The notes beneath the pieces are model-generated. The model was not told where the DNA came from. It worked only from the letters and a program-made list of their open reading frames with translations, and searched no databases. From Treponema bryantii NK4A124 (GTDB lineage Bacteria > Spirochaetota > Spirochaetia > Treponematales > Treponemataceae), in assembly GCF_000421345.1 (NCBI RefSeq), contig NZ_ATWV01000005.1, positions 124,001 through 188,000 of the forward strand: a DNA stretch of 64,000 nt, written 5' to 3'. Positions 16,559 through 24,221 of this stretch are shown piece after piece. Position numbers and translations under genes: made by a program. Positions within the stretch are counted from its first letter, which is position 1. Each line of letters begins with the position of its first letter.

Positions 16559-17881
16559 ATGAGCTTTAGAAAAGATTTTATGTGGGGAGCAGCAACTGCT
16601 TCCTTTCAGATAGAGGGAGCCTGGAATGAAGACGGAAAGTCTCCTTCCATCTGGGATGAATTCTGCCATCGCGGTGGTAAAATTGAAGATAACTCAAACG
16701 GCGATATTGCCTGCGATCATTATCATAAATATAAGGAAGATGTAAAGCTTATGGCAGAGCTTGGTCTTAAGGCTTACCGTTTTTCTATTGCCTGGACTAG
16801 AATTCTGCCAGAAGGAACCGGCCGGATAAACGAAAAAGGCCTTGAGTTCTACTCTGACCTCGTAGATGAACTTTTAAAATATAATATCACACCATTCGTA
16901 ACTCTTTACCACTGGGACCTGCCTTATTGCCTGCAGCTTAAAGGCGGCTGGACCAATCCGGAAAGCCCTCTCTGGTTTGAAGAATATGCCACTGCGGTTA
17001 TTAAAAAGCTTGGCGACCGTGTAAAGAATTTCATAACTTTTAATGAACCTTCTGTTTTTATGGGCTGCGGTTATGCCCAGGGCTCACATGCTCCAGGCTA
17101 CCAGTTGAGTACTCATGATCTTTTACATATAGGACACAATATTCATCTGGCTCACGGCAGGGCAGTTAAGGTTGTGCGCTCTCTGGCACCTGATGCTAAG
17201 GTAGGAATTACTCTGGCAAGTCTACCTGCAATTCCTTTTACAAAAAACGATGAAGAAGCTGCATATGAGAGTCATTTTTCGATAAGTCGTGAATTCTTCT
17301 TCTGGTCAGATGCCTACTGGGCAGACCCGATTGTTTTCGGAAAATATCCGGAAAAACTTTTAGAAGAAACAAAAGATATTTTCCCGGCTTTTACAGATGA
17401 AGATATGAAGCTGATTAGTCAGAAAATTGATTTTATTGGCCTTAATATTTATCAGGGACATTACATAGGGGATTATAAACGCCTACCTGGAACTCCTCAT
17501 ACAGAAATCGGCTGGGATACCTTTGATAATGCTCTGGAGGCTGGAGTAAAGCATTTTACAAAACGCTACAACATGCCGATTTACATTACAGAAAACGGAC
17601 TTTCCTGCCACGACTGGGAAAGTCTTGATGGAAAGGTTCATGACCCTAACCGTGTAGACTTCCTGCACCGCTATCTGCGTGGGCTCAAGGCTGCGGCCGA
17701 GGCAGGATGCGATGTACGCGGATATTTCCAGTGGTCTTTCATGGATAACTTTGAATGGGCTAAGGGGTATAATCCTCGCTTTGGAATGGTTTTCTGCGAC
17801 TACAAGACGCTCAAACGCATTCCAAAGGATTCTGCCTACTGGTATAAAGAAGTGATAGAATCTAACGGCGAGAATTTATAA
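16559..17881 (+). CDS. GH1 beta-glucosidase
   Basis: 440 residues, the usual GH1 length. MSFRKDFMWGAATASFQIEGAWNEDGK is the typical N-terminus. Acid/base Glu is in NFITFNEPSVF and nucleophile Glu in IYITENGLSC. The C-terminal YFQWSFMDNFEWAKGY and RFGMVFCDY are also characteristic. No signal peptide, so it acts in the cytoplasm on imported cellobiose or other beta-glucosides. The ATG follows the GH5 stop without a gap (TAAATG), and GAGGAG lies 9 nt upstream within GH5, so the two are coupled. The stop overlaps by 6 bp the stop of the convergent esterase gene. Confidence 0.95.
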   Translation: MSFRKDFMWGAATASFQIEGAWNEDGKSPSIWDEFCHRGGKIEDNSNGDIACDHYHKYKEDVKLMAELGLKAYRFSIAWTRILPEGTGRINEKGLEFYSDLVDELLKYNITPFVTLYHWDLPYCLQLKGGWTNPESPLWFEEYATAVIKKLGDRVKNFITFNEPSVFMGCGYAQGSHAPGYQLSTHDLLHIGHNIHLAHGRAVKVVRSLAPDAKVGITLASLPAIPFTKNDEEAAYESHFSISREFFFWSDAYWADPIVFGKYPEKLLEETKDIFPAFTDEDMKLISQKIDFIGLNIYQGHYIGDYKRLPGTPHTEIGWDTFDNALEAGVKHFTKRYNMPIYITENGLSCHDWESLDGKVHDPNRVDFLHRYLRGLKAAAEAGCDVRGYFQWSFMDNFEWAKGYNPRFGMVFCDYKTLKRIPKDSAYWYKEVIESNGENL

Positions 17882-19267
17882 GTACTTCTTCATTTCCTTA
17901 CTTACCGGAATGCTGTTTTGTGCACTTCCGGTGGTAAATTCCATAAAGTTTGATTTTCTTGAAGTAAAGGCATCCCATTTTGGTAATGGCTGGCCGTTCA
18001 AATCAAGTCCATTTGGATTTCCGGTCTTTATGAAGTTACACAGGTAGTCGCACATCTGGCGGGCTACATCGTAGTGAACTCCAGAGAATGGTCTCCAGCA
18101 TTTTGCAAGAGTTTCGAACCAGAACCACAAATCAACAGAATGGAACTTACCCGGATGATCCCAGCCAGGAATAGGCACATCAAACTTGTAGCAGTAATTC
18201 TGAAGCTTAAGTCCTTTTGCCTCTTCTTCTTTCATCAATTTTCTGATTCCCATTTCAACAGCGTGAAGACCACCGAATATAAATTCATCAGTCGTAAAAC
18301 CTGTAAGAATAGGAACAGGACTACATTTGCCATCTTTTACAAGATCGTAAAGCTGGCCCTTGTTAAACTGATTGTCAAAAACCGGTGTCCAGCTGGCAAT
18401 TGATTTGGGATATCCGCCCCATTCATCCCATTTTTTACGAAGCTGGTCAGTAGAAAGCTTTCTTGCTTCTGCTAATGATTTACATCCACAGAATTTAAAA
18501 AACTCCAGGCCAAGCTCTTCTGCATCTTTTACGCTTCTTTTTGGGAAGATGTCAGGCATATGAGGTGTATAAATAAGGCCGCTGTCTACAACAGCACGCT
18601 TAAAATATTTACGGCTTTCTTTATTTGCAATGTGGAATAGTACGCTTCCGGCACCTGCAGACTGACCACCGATTGTGATATTGTCCTTATCTCCGCCAAA
18701 AGCCTTAATATTTTCGTATACCCATTTGAGTCCAGCCTGCTGGTCCTGAAGACCCATGTTGGCAGGAGTTTTTGGATATTCTTTTGTAAGCTCCGGATGA
18801 CAGGTAAAACCAAAAAGATTTACACGATAATTTACGGTAACTACAACAATTCCGCGGCGGGCTATACGTTCTCCGTCAAACTCCATTTCTGCAGTGTGGC
18901 CAACCTGCCAGCCGCCACCGAAAATCCAGAAGTAAACAGGAAGTTTTTCATCTGCTTTTTTTGCAGGTGTCCAGATATTAAGATAAAGGCAGTCTTCACT
19001 TACCGGAATATCAGGGTCTACAGACCACTCACGCGAATATACATCCTCCGGCGGAGGATTGCGGTTAGGGGAGGGCTGAACCGGAATTAGGGGGAACTTA
19101 TAGCACTGGCGAACTCCTTCCCAGGGCTCTGCCGGCTGAGGCGGTGCAAAGCGTAAGTTTCCTACAGGTGGCTTTGCAAAAGGAACAGACTTAAATGCAG
19201 TAATTCTAGGGTCAGCGGCTGGAATGCCCTCGACTGTACCGAGTTTTGTTTTTACAATACGCAGCAT
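17876..19267 (-). CDS. Type-B carboxylesterase
   Basis: 463 residues of the alpha/beta-hydrolase carboxylesterase type-B family. Seen: GTVEGIPA...FKSVPFAKPPVGNLRF, SEDCLYLNIWTPA, oxyanion FGGGWQVG, nucleophile elbow GGQSAGAGSV, and the catalytic His region KFHSVDLWFWFE. No signal peptide, so it is cytoplasmic. In this locus it could remove acetyl or hydroxycinnamoyl groups from imported oligosaccharides (inference). The start at 19267 has AAGGAG upstream. The longer frame to 19357 would translate a family B repeat. Confidence 0.88.
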   Translation of the reverse strand: MLRIVKTKLGTVEGIPAADPRITAFKSVPFAKPPVGNLRFAPPQPAEPWEGVRQCYKFPLIPVQPSPNRNPPPEDVYSREWSVDPDIPVSEDCLYLNIWTPAKKADEKLPVYFWIFGGGWQVGHTAEMEFDGERIARRGIVVVTVNYRVNLFGFTCHPELTKEYPKTPANMGLQDQQAGLKWVYENIKAFGGDKDNITIGGQSAGAGSVLFHIANKESRKYFKRAVVDSGLIYTPHMPDIFPKRSVKDAEELGLEFFKFCGCKSLAEARKLSTDQLRKKWDEWGGYPKSIASWTPVFDNQFNKGQLYDLVKDGKCSPVPILTGFTTDEFIFGGLHAVEMGIRKLMKEEEAKGLKLQNYCYKFDVPIPGWDHPGKFHSVDLWFWFETLAKCWRPFSGVHYDVARQMCDYLCNFIKTGNPNGLDLNGQPLPKWDAFTSRKSNFMEFTTGSAQNSIPVSKEMKKYL

Positions 19268-19286
19268 TTTATTATCTCCTTGTTTT

Positions 19287-19320
19287 GGATTGCTTCGTCG
19301 CTGCGCTCCTCGCAATGACG
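19287..19320 (-). repeat. Palindromic repeat family B, copy 4
   Basis: GGATTGCTTCGTCGCTGCG then CTCCTCGCAATGACG, a single copy between the transporter terminator and the esterase start. Confidence 0.8.
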
Positions 19321-19332
19321 AAGGTTTTCCAT

Positions 19333-19364
19333 AAAAAAAGGGTGGATTTTCATCCACCCCTTTA
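19333..19364 (-). terminator. Terminator of the ABC sugar-transporter operon
   Basis: On the minus strand GGGTGGAT, loop GAAA, ATCCACCC and seven T. It lies 20 bp after the lplC-type permease stop. Confidence 0.85.
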
Positions 19365-19383
19365 TGCCTGATGATTTTTAGGA

Positions 19384-20322
19384 TTACTCCTTTACACCAC
19401 CAATTGTCATACCTACTACGAAGTATTTCTGTACGAATGGATATACTACGAGGATAGGTAATGTTGCAACCATAGTGATAGAAGAACGGATACTGATAGG
19501 TGTTGATTTAGAAGCTGTAGAACCAGCTCCAGCAGCAAGTGCCATAGAGTTAGCATCGTTTGCATTTGTAGACTGGTTCTGACTCTGCTGGAGGAATGAC
19601 ATCAATACATACTGTAATGAGTGCAACTTTGGTTTGTTAGAACAATAAAGATATGTATCGAACCAGCTGTTCCATGCACCAACGGCAGTAAAGAGACAAA
19701 TCATAGCAATTGAAGGAACAATAAGAGGCATAATAATCTGCAGGTAGATTTTGAACTCATTTGCACCATCGATGCGGGCAGATTCAACAAAGCTGTCTGG
19801 TAATCCATTGATGTAAGTTCTTACAAGAATGAAGTTGAATACATCAACAAGACAAGGAACAATGTAAACTGCGTATTTTCCAAGAAGGTGAAGTCTCTTG
19901 ATGAGCATGTATCCTGGAATCAAACCGGCATTGATATACATAGAAATAACGATGATTGTTGTAAGATATCTTCTAAGTACGAATTCTTTGCGGCTCAAAG
20001 CGTATGCAAGAAGTGATGTACAGAATACACTTAAAACAGTCTGAAGAACAGTACGTGTTACAGAAATAATACCGGCATTAAAAATACGGTCTGTCTGGAA
20101 CAAGTCTGCATAGTTTTTCCATGTAAACTTACGAGGCCAGAGTTTAATTCCGCCTTTAAGAGAATCAAGACCATCGTTCAAAGAAATTGCAATTGTATTC
20201 CAGAAAGGATAAACAGTTACAATAACAACAAATAAAAGTACAAGGTAAATAATAATATCAAAAACTAAGTTACTGATATTAGTGCGCCTTTTGGCTGCTG
20301 CATAGTCAATTGTTTTTTCCAT
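19384..20322 (-). CDS. ABC sugar transporter permease, LplC/YtcP type
   Basis: 312 residues, six predicted transmembrane segments, first at about 22-44. The cytoplasmic coupling EAA loop reads FVESARIDGANEFKIYLQIIMPLIVPSIAMI. C-terminal YPFVQKYFVVGMTIGGVKE is typical of the CUT1-family permeases that pair with LplB. It imports di- or oligosaccharides with the adjacent LplB-type permease and binding protein. No ATPase gene is present here, so a shared MsmX-like ATPase elsewhere is expected. Start ATG overlaps the upstream stop (TAATG). Confidence 0.93.
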   Translation of the reverse strand: MEKTIDYAAAKRRTNISNLVFDIIIYLVLLFVVIVTVYPFWNTIAISLNDGLDSLKGGIKLWPRKFTWKNYADLFQTDRIFNAGIISVTRTVLQTVLSVFCTSLLAYALSRKEFVLRRYLTTIIVISMYINAGLIPGYMLIKRLHLLGKYAVYIVPCLVDVFNFILVRTYINGLPDSFVESARIDGANEFKIYLQIIMPLIVPSIAMICLFTAVGAWNSWFDTYLYCSNKPKLHSLQYVLMSFLQQSQNQSTNANDANSMALAAGAGSTASKSTPISIRSSITMVATLPILVVYPFVQKYFVVGMTIGGVKE

Positions 20323-21299
20323 TATATCAGACGCTCCTCACCACTCTTCTTAGCAATTGTATTAGCTATGATAAGAAGAAGAATATTAACTGCATTCTTA
20401 AAGATACCTGCAGCAGTTGCAAGACCATAGCGGGAAAGCTTGAAACCGTACTTCAATACATAAATATCAATAGTTTCAGCTACGTCCTGAATCATACCAT
20501 TCTGTAACAAGTATGGCATTTCAAAGTTAGCATCAAGGATATGACCGGCAGACATAATCATCATGATGATGATTGTAGGCTTAATTCCCGGGAGGGTAAT
20601 GTGCCAGATTTTGCGGAGACGACCACAGCCGTCAATCTGAGCAGCTTCATAGAGACAAGGATCAATAGCAGTCATTGCACCAAGGTATACGATGGTGTTC
20701 CAACCAACTTCCTTCCAAACGTATGTCCAACCAATGATATGCCAGAAATACTTTTGAACGGCGAGCCACTGAATAGGCTGCTTTACGATACCAAGTCCCA
20801 ATAATATATCATTCAAAATACCGTCTTCAACGGAAAGTACATTCGCAACTAAACCTGTAACTATAACCCAAGAAAGGAAGTGTGGGAGATAAGATACAGT
20901 CTGAACAAAGCGTTTTACACCAATATAGCGAACTTCGTTCAGGAATACTGCAATTAAGATAGCAGTAATATATCCAAGGGCTGTAGAAATAAGGCTCATG
21001 CCTACAGTGTTTCTTAAAGAAAGAAGGAATTCTTTCTCAGTAAACAACTGAACGAACCATTTTAAACCAACCCAATCCTGCTGTGAAAAAGTTTTGTATG
21101 GCTTATAATCCTGAAAAGCCATTGTCCATCCCCAAAGAGGAATGTATCGGAATAAGATAATGTATAATACAAAAGGAAGAGACATGAGAATAAGCATTTT
21201 CTGCTTACCTAAAAGCTTCCATTTGTTCTTTTTATTTGCCATTTCTGCCGCTTTTAAGTCTGGCGAAACAGCAGCTTTTTTACTTTTCATAAAAAACAC
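20322..21299 (-). CDS. ABC sugar transporter permease, LplB/YteP type
   Basis: 325 residues, about six transmembrane segments after a basic cytoplasmic N-terminus. FRYIPLWGWTMAFQDYKPYKTF and LSWVIVTGLVANVLSVEDGILND are typical LplB stretches. The EAA loop reads LYEAAQIDGCGRLRKIWHITLPGIKPTI. It is the partner of the LplC-type permease. It lies downstream of the binding-protein gene, separated by three strong hairpins (21316-21418) that would lower permease expression relative to the binding protein. Confidence 0.93.
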   Translation of the reverse strand: MFFMKSKKAAVSPDLKAAEMANKKNKWKLLGKQKMLILMSLPFVLYIILFRYIPLWGWTMAFQDYKPYKTFSQQDWVGLKWFVQLFTEKEFLLSLRNTVGMSLISTALGYITAILIAVFLNEVRYIGVKRFVQTVSYLPHFLSWVIVTGLVANVLSVEDGILNDILLGLGIVKQPIQWLAVQKYFWHIIGWTYVWKEVGWNTIVYLGAMTAIDPCLYEAAQIDGCGRLRKIWHITLPGIKPTIIIMMIMSAGHILDANFEMPYLLQNGMIQDVAETIDIYVLKYGFKLSRYGLATAAGIFKNAVNILLLIIANTIAKKSGEERLI

Positions 21300-21315
21300 C
21301 CGTCAAAAAATAGTT

Positions 21316-21355
21316 AAAAAAAAGTCCACAGAAAAACTCCCGTGGACTTTTTTTT
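21316..21355 (-). terminator. Intercistronic terminator-like hairpin between binding protein and permeases
   Basis: AAAAAAAAGTCCAC (21316-21329) pairs perfectly with GTGGACTTTTTTTT (21342-21355). As it lies inside an operon it probably causes partial termination. Confidence 0.75.
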
Positions 21356-21418
21356 GACAGGTGAATGTGGTATTCACCTGTCACTGGTCAGACTTGATAC
21401 AAGGTATCAAAATCTGAC
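21356..21418 (-). other. Two further hairpins at the binding-protein gene 3' end
   Basis: GACAGGTGAAT (21356-21366) with ATTCACCTGTC (21372-21382) forms a perfect 11-bp stem. GTCAGA plus TTGATAC (21387-21400) pairs with GTATCAA and TCTGAC (21404-21418). These stems could protect the upstream mRNA from 3' exonucleases. Confidence 0.65.
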
Positions 21419-21427
21419 TAGTCCTTC

Positions 21428-23140
21428 TTACTGTTCGCCACCGAATACTTCTACACGGTGATCAAGCTGCTGCTGCATGAACTTGTTGTAAACATCTGTA
21501 AGAGGCTTGAGCAATGAAGCATATTCATTCCAAGTCTTTTCGAAGTCCTCTGGTTTACCCATGATCATCATAGGGAGGTACTTGCGCTGTACAGTTTCGA
21601 AACCTGTCATAGCAACTGCTGCTTCTTCTTCGAATCCACCGTTTTCAGCAGATGGGTTACACTGCCACATTGGATACCATCCAGTGTTCTGTGGTGGGTT
21701 AGGATCTACGAATTCAGCATATGAGCTAACTCCGTAAGCTGCCCAGAGGTCAAGGTCAACCTGCTTCTGTGAGAGAGCATATTCCCATGGAAGGTCGTCC
21801 ATAGAGCGTGAGTATCCAGAAGGCATTGTTCCTTCAAGTTTTGGAGCTTCTTCTGTCCAAAGGATAGCGCGGTTCTTCTGGAGCCAGTTAGGATCCTTCT
21901 GATCTGCACGCATCTTGTCTGTACGATAAGCTGCACCCTTTGTTCCTGTCTTAGATCCGTCTGTATCGATGAGGTAATCTTCACCTTCGAATCCCCAGTA
22001 AAGAACTTTCTGGTTTTCTTCTTCAAGCATCTTGTCCATGAACTGGATGATCTTGATAGCCTTGTCTTCAGGACACTTTACAGTGATACCATAACCTCTC
22101 TGAAGGTTTGGAAGTGAACGATCGCGGTAGTGTGGGCGAATGGATTCATCAAATGTCAAAGCGAGTGGAGCATAAGTTCTTTCATCTTTTCCAGCTGTCC
22201 AGAGAGTCTGTTCTGGTTCACCCATGAACTGCCATCCCTGAATGAACATACCGAGTACACGACCCTGTGCAATCTTAGCATAGTACTGGTCACGGTTGTC
22301 TGTGAATGAAGCTGGATCGATCAAACCACGCTGGAAGTAGCCGTTAGCGAGTTTGAACCACTGCTTAGCGAATTTGTCTGTGAAGATATCATAGTAAACA
22401 TATTTGCCGTTTTCTTTGATAACGTGTCCGTTACCATCGTTAGGGTTTCCAGAAAGGAACTGTGGTGGGTTCCAGAGGTCAAATGCTTCCCAGTCAGCAG
22501 TAATGATATTGAATGGGATTGTTGGCATTCCGTCGATTGTTGGATATTTCTTATAGTATTTTTCGAGGAGATCGAAGTACTGATCAACTGTCTTAATCTT
22601 TGGATATCCGAATTCCTTAAGAACAGCTTTCTGTACCCACCATCCGTTACCATTGAAGTATGTATCAGATGGAACTCCATCGATTACACCATAGTTTGGA
22701 AGAGAGTAGATGTGCTCTTTTACGATGTTTCCCTTAGCATCCTTTTCAGAATCCTGGTCAATCATCTTTTTCCAAGCTGTTGAGTAGTGCTTCATAAGGT
22801 TTGGACCATATTTTTCAACGAGTGGCTTAAGGTCGCGAAGACAACCTGCACCCTGGAACTTCTCTGAGTCTACTTCTACGAGGTCAGGAAGGTCACCAGA
22901 AGCGATAAGTACACCAATTTTCTGGTCTTTATCACCTACAAGGATATCCCAAGAGAAAGTTACACCAAACTTCTCTTCAATCCATTTGTAAGCTTTGTTG
23001 TCAGCAGGAGGCTGCTCTCTCTGCTGGATAGTGAAGATAGAGATGTTCATAGCGTCTTTCTTTCCAGAATTTCCGCCTTTACATCCCACCAGGCTCAATG
23101 CCAGTACTGCTGCTGCAGCAACTAACATAATTTTTTTCAT
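21428..23140 (-). CDS. Extracellular sugar-binding lipoprotein (YtcQ/LipO type)
   Basis: 570 residues. Signal MKKIMLVAAAAVLALSLVG with lipobox LVGC, Cys20. The mature part is a large cluster-B/D-like solute-binding protein: NISIFTIQQREQPPADNKAYKWIEEKFGVTF, LIASGDLPDLVEVD, GYGITVKCPEDKAIKIIQFMDKML, GAAYRTDKM. It captures oligosaccharides for the two permeases downstream. It is first in the operon, with GGAGGAC before the ATG. Its codons use a restricted set, consistent with high expression. Two CG-centred palindromes upstream are candidate operators. Confidence 0.92.
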   Translation of the reverse strand: MKKIMLVAAAAVLALSLVGCKGGNSGKKDAMNISIFTIQQREQPPADNKAYKWIEEKFGVTFSWDILVGDKDQKIGVLIASGDLPDLVEVDSEKFQGAGCLRDLKPLVEKYGPNLMKHYSTAWKKMIDQDSEKDAKGNIVKEHIYSLPNYGVIDGVPSDTYFNGNGWWVQKAVLKEFGYPKIKTVDQYFDLLEKYYKKYPTIDGMPTIPFNIITADWEAFDLWNPPQFLSGNPNDGNGHVIKENGKYVYYDIFTDKFAKQWFKLANGYFQRGLIDPASFTDNRDQYYAKIAQGRVLGMFIQGWQFMGEPEQTLWTAGKDERTYAPLALTFDESIRPHYRDRSLPNLQRGYGITVKCPEDKAIKIIQFMDKMLEEENQKVLYWGFEGEDYLIDTDGSKTGTKGAAYRTDKMRADQKDPNWLQKNRAILWTEEAPKLEGTMPSGYSRSMDDLPWEYALSQKQVDLDLWAAYGVSSYAEFVDPNPPQNTGWYPMWQCNPSAENGGFEEEAAVAMTGFETVQRKYLPMMIMGKPEDFEKTWNEYASLLKPLTDVYNKFMQQQLDHRVEVFGGEQ

Positions 23141-23178
23141 AAAAGTCCTCCATTTATAAACTTTTAGTTAAAAACATG

Positions 23179-23192
23179 GTAAAACGTTTTTA
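23179..23192. promoter_or_regulatory. LacI-type operator candidate 1 in the transporter promoter region
   Basis: GTAAAACGTTTTTA, a nearly perfect palindrome with central CG. It resembles the site at 25687-25700 before the GH43 genes. Confidence 0.5.
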
Positions 23193-23200
23193 TAATATGA

Positions 23201-23215
23201 TAAAACCGTTATTTT
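23201..23215. promoter_or_regulatory. LacI-type operator candidate 2 in the transporter promoter region
   Basis: TAAAACCGTTATTTT lies 22 bp (two helical turns) from candidate 1 and is a looser version of the same motif. Confidence 0.35.
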
Positions 23216-23268
23216 GCTAAAAAAACACTCAAAGTATCATATAATTTATAAAATAGTCTGATTTTACA

Positions 23269-23297
23269 TTGAATTTTGAAAAAATCCGTATTAAAAT
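23269..23297 (+). promoter_or_regulatory. Promoter of the AraC-family gene, leaderless architecture
   Basis: TTGAAT (23269-23274), 17 bp, TAAAAT (23292-23297), then 6 nt to the ATG at 23304. No Shine-Dalgarno sequence. Confidence 0.6.
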
Positions 23298-23303
23298 GGC
23301 AAT

Positions 23304-24149
23304 ATGGACAATGAAAGCAGAATAGAACGGCAACCGGTTGCCTTGCGCTTTTTAACCCAGGATGGCTACTCAGAAGACCCTCAGAGGCAGATAGAATACG
23401 AATTGTTATATGTTGAAAAGGGGCGGGGCAGGCTTTTTTTTACTAATTCAGCTGTCTTTATTGATGCCGGAGATTTGATTTGCATTAATCCCTTTGAGGA
23501 GCATTATTTTAATATTGATTCGACCGGCCCTGCATTCAGATGCTTCAGGATTCTTTTTGATATTTCGGCCCTGGGAACTGCTGACGATCCCTGCAGAATA
23601 TTTTTTGAAGGAATAAGGTTATATCGTTTTCTGAAAATGCCGGAGGAACTTGAAAAGCGTTATTTTAAAATTTCTGCCATGGAAAAAAATGCAGAAGGAA
23701 GTCCTTTAATTTTACGTTCTTTGCTGCTGGATATTATTTCCTATGCGGTTGAAACCGGACAGTTTGAGCGATTTTCACAATTATATGGTTCCGAAAGCCG
23801 TAAACTTTCGGCAATTGATAATGCCCTTCATTTTATCCGTGAAAACTATAGTGAAAACCTCAGCCTTAAATCTATTCTGGAATTAACCAACTACAGTAAA
23901 AGCCACTTTATCAGGCTGTTTAAAGAAAGTACGGGAATGTATGTTTCTGAGTATATCAATAAATACCGGATAGAAAAGGCCTGTCTTGATTTGATTTATA
24001 CAAATAATAACATTACTGAAATTGCTACGGCGAGCGGCTTCAATAACATTCAGTATTTCTCGCGAAAATTCAAAGAATACATGAAGTGCACGCCCAAGCA
24101 ATATCAGAAGAAACGCAGAAAGCTAACTGAACGTACGGTGGTTGAGTAG
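23304..24149 (+). CDS. AraC-family transcriptional regulator
   Basis: 281 residues. The N-terminal cupin-like sensor domain reads LLYVEKGRGRLFFTNSAVFIDAGDLICINPFEEHYF. Two C-terminal helix-turn-helix motifs are visible, in SLKSILELTNYSKSHFIRLFKESTGMYVSEYINKYRI and NITEIATASGFNNIQYFSRKFKEYMKCTPKQYQ. It is divergent from the ABC transporter operon and next to the GH43 gene, so it probably responds to a xylan- or arabinan-derived sugar and controls them. The last codons and the stop (TVVE, TAG) are supplied by family A repeat copy 3. Confidence 0.93.
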   Translation: MDNESRIERQPVALRFLTQDGYSEDPQRQIEYELLYVEKGRGRLFFTNSAVFIDAGDLICINPFEEHYFNIDSTGPAFRCFRILFDISALGTADDPCRIFFEGIRLYRFLKMPEELEKRYFKISAMEKNAEGSPLILRSLLLDIISYAVETGQFERFSQLYGSESRKLSAIDNALHFIRENYSENLSLKSILELTNYSKSHFIRLFKESTGMYVSEYINKYRIEKACLDLIYTNNNITEIATASGFNNIQYFSRKFKEYMKCTPKQYQKKRRKLTERTVVE

Positions 24150-24172
24150 CCCTAGGGCGTATCGAAACCACC
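24137..24172 (+). repeat. Palindromic repeat family A, copy 3 (overlaps the AraC stop codon)
   Basis: GGTGGTTGAGT, inner AGCCC-TAGGGC, then GTATCGAAACCACC. The GAG-TAG of the repeat is the end of the AraC reading frame. Confidence 0.85.
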
Positions 24173-24186
24173 GCAGATTTCAAAAA

Positions 24187-24221
24187 GGTGATTTCGATAC
24201 GGCTTCGCCTACTCAATCACC
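24187..24221 (-). repeat. Palindromic repeat family A, copy 4 (overlaps the GH43 stop codon)
   Basis: Reverse copy with compensated outer ends: GGTGATTGAGT...ATCGAAATCACC. GGTGAT-TGA encodes the last Gly-Asp and the stop of the GH43 gene. Confidence 0.85.
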
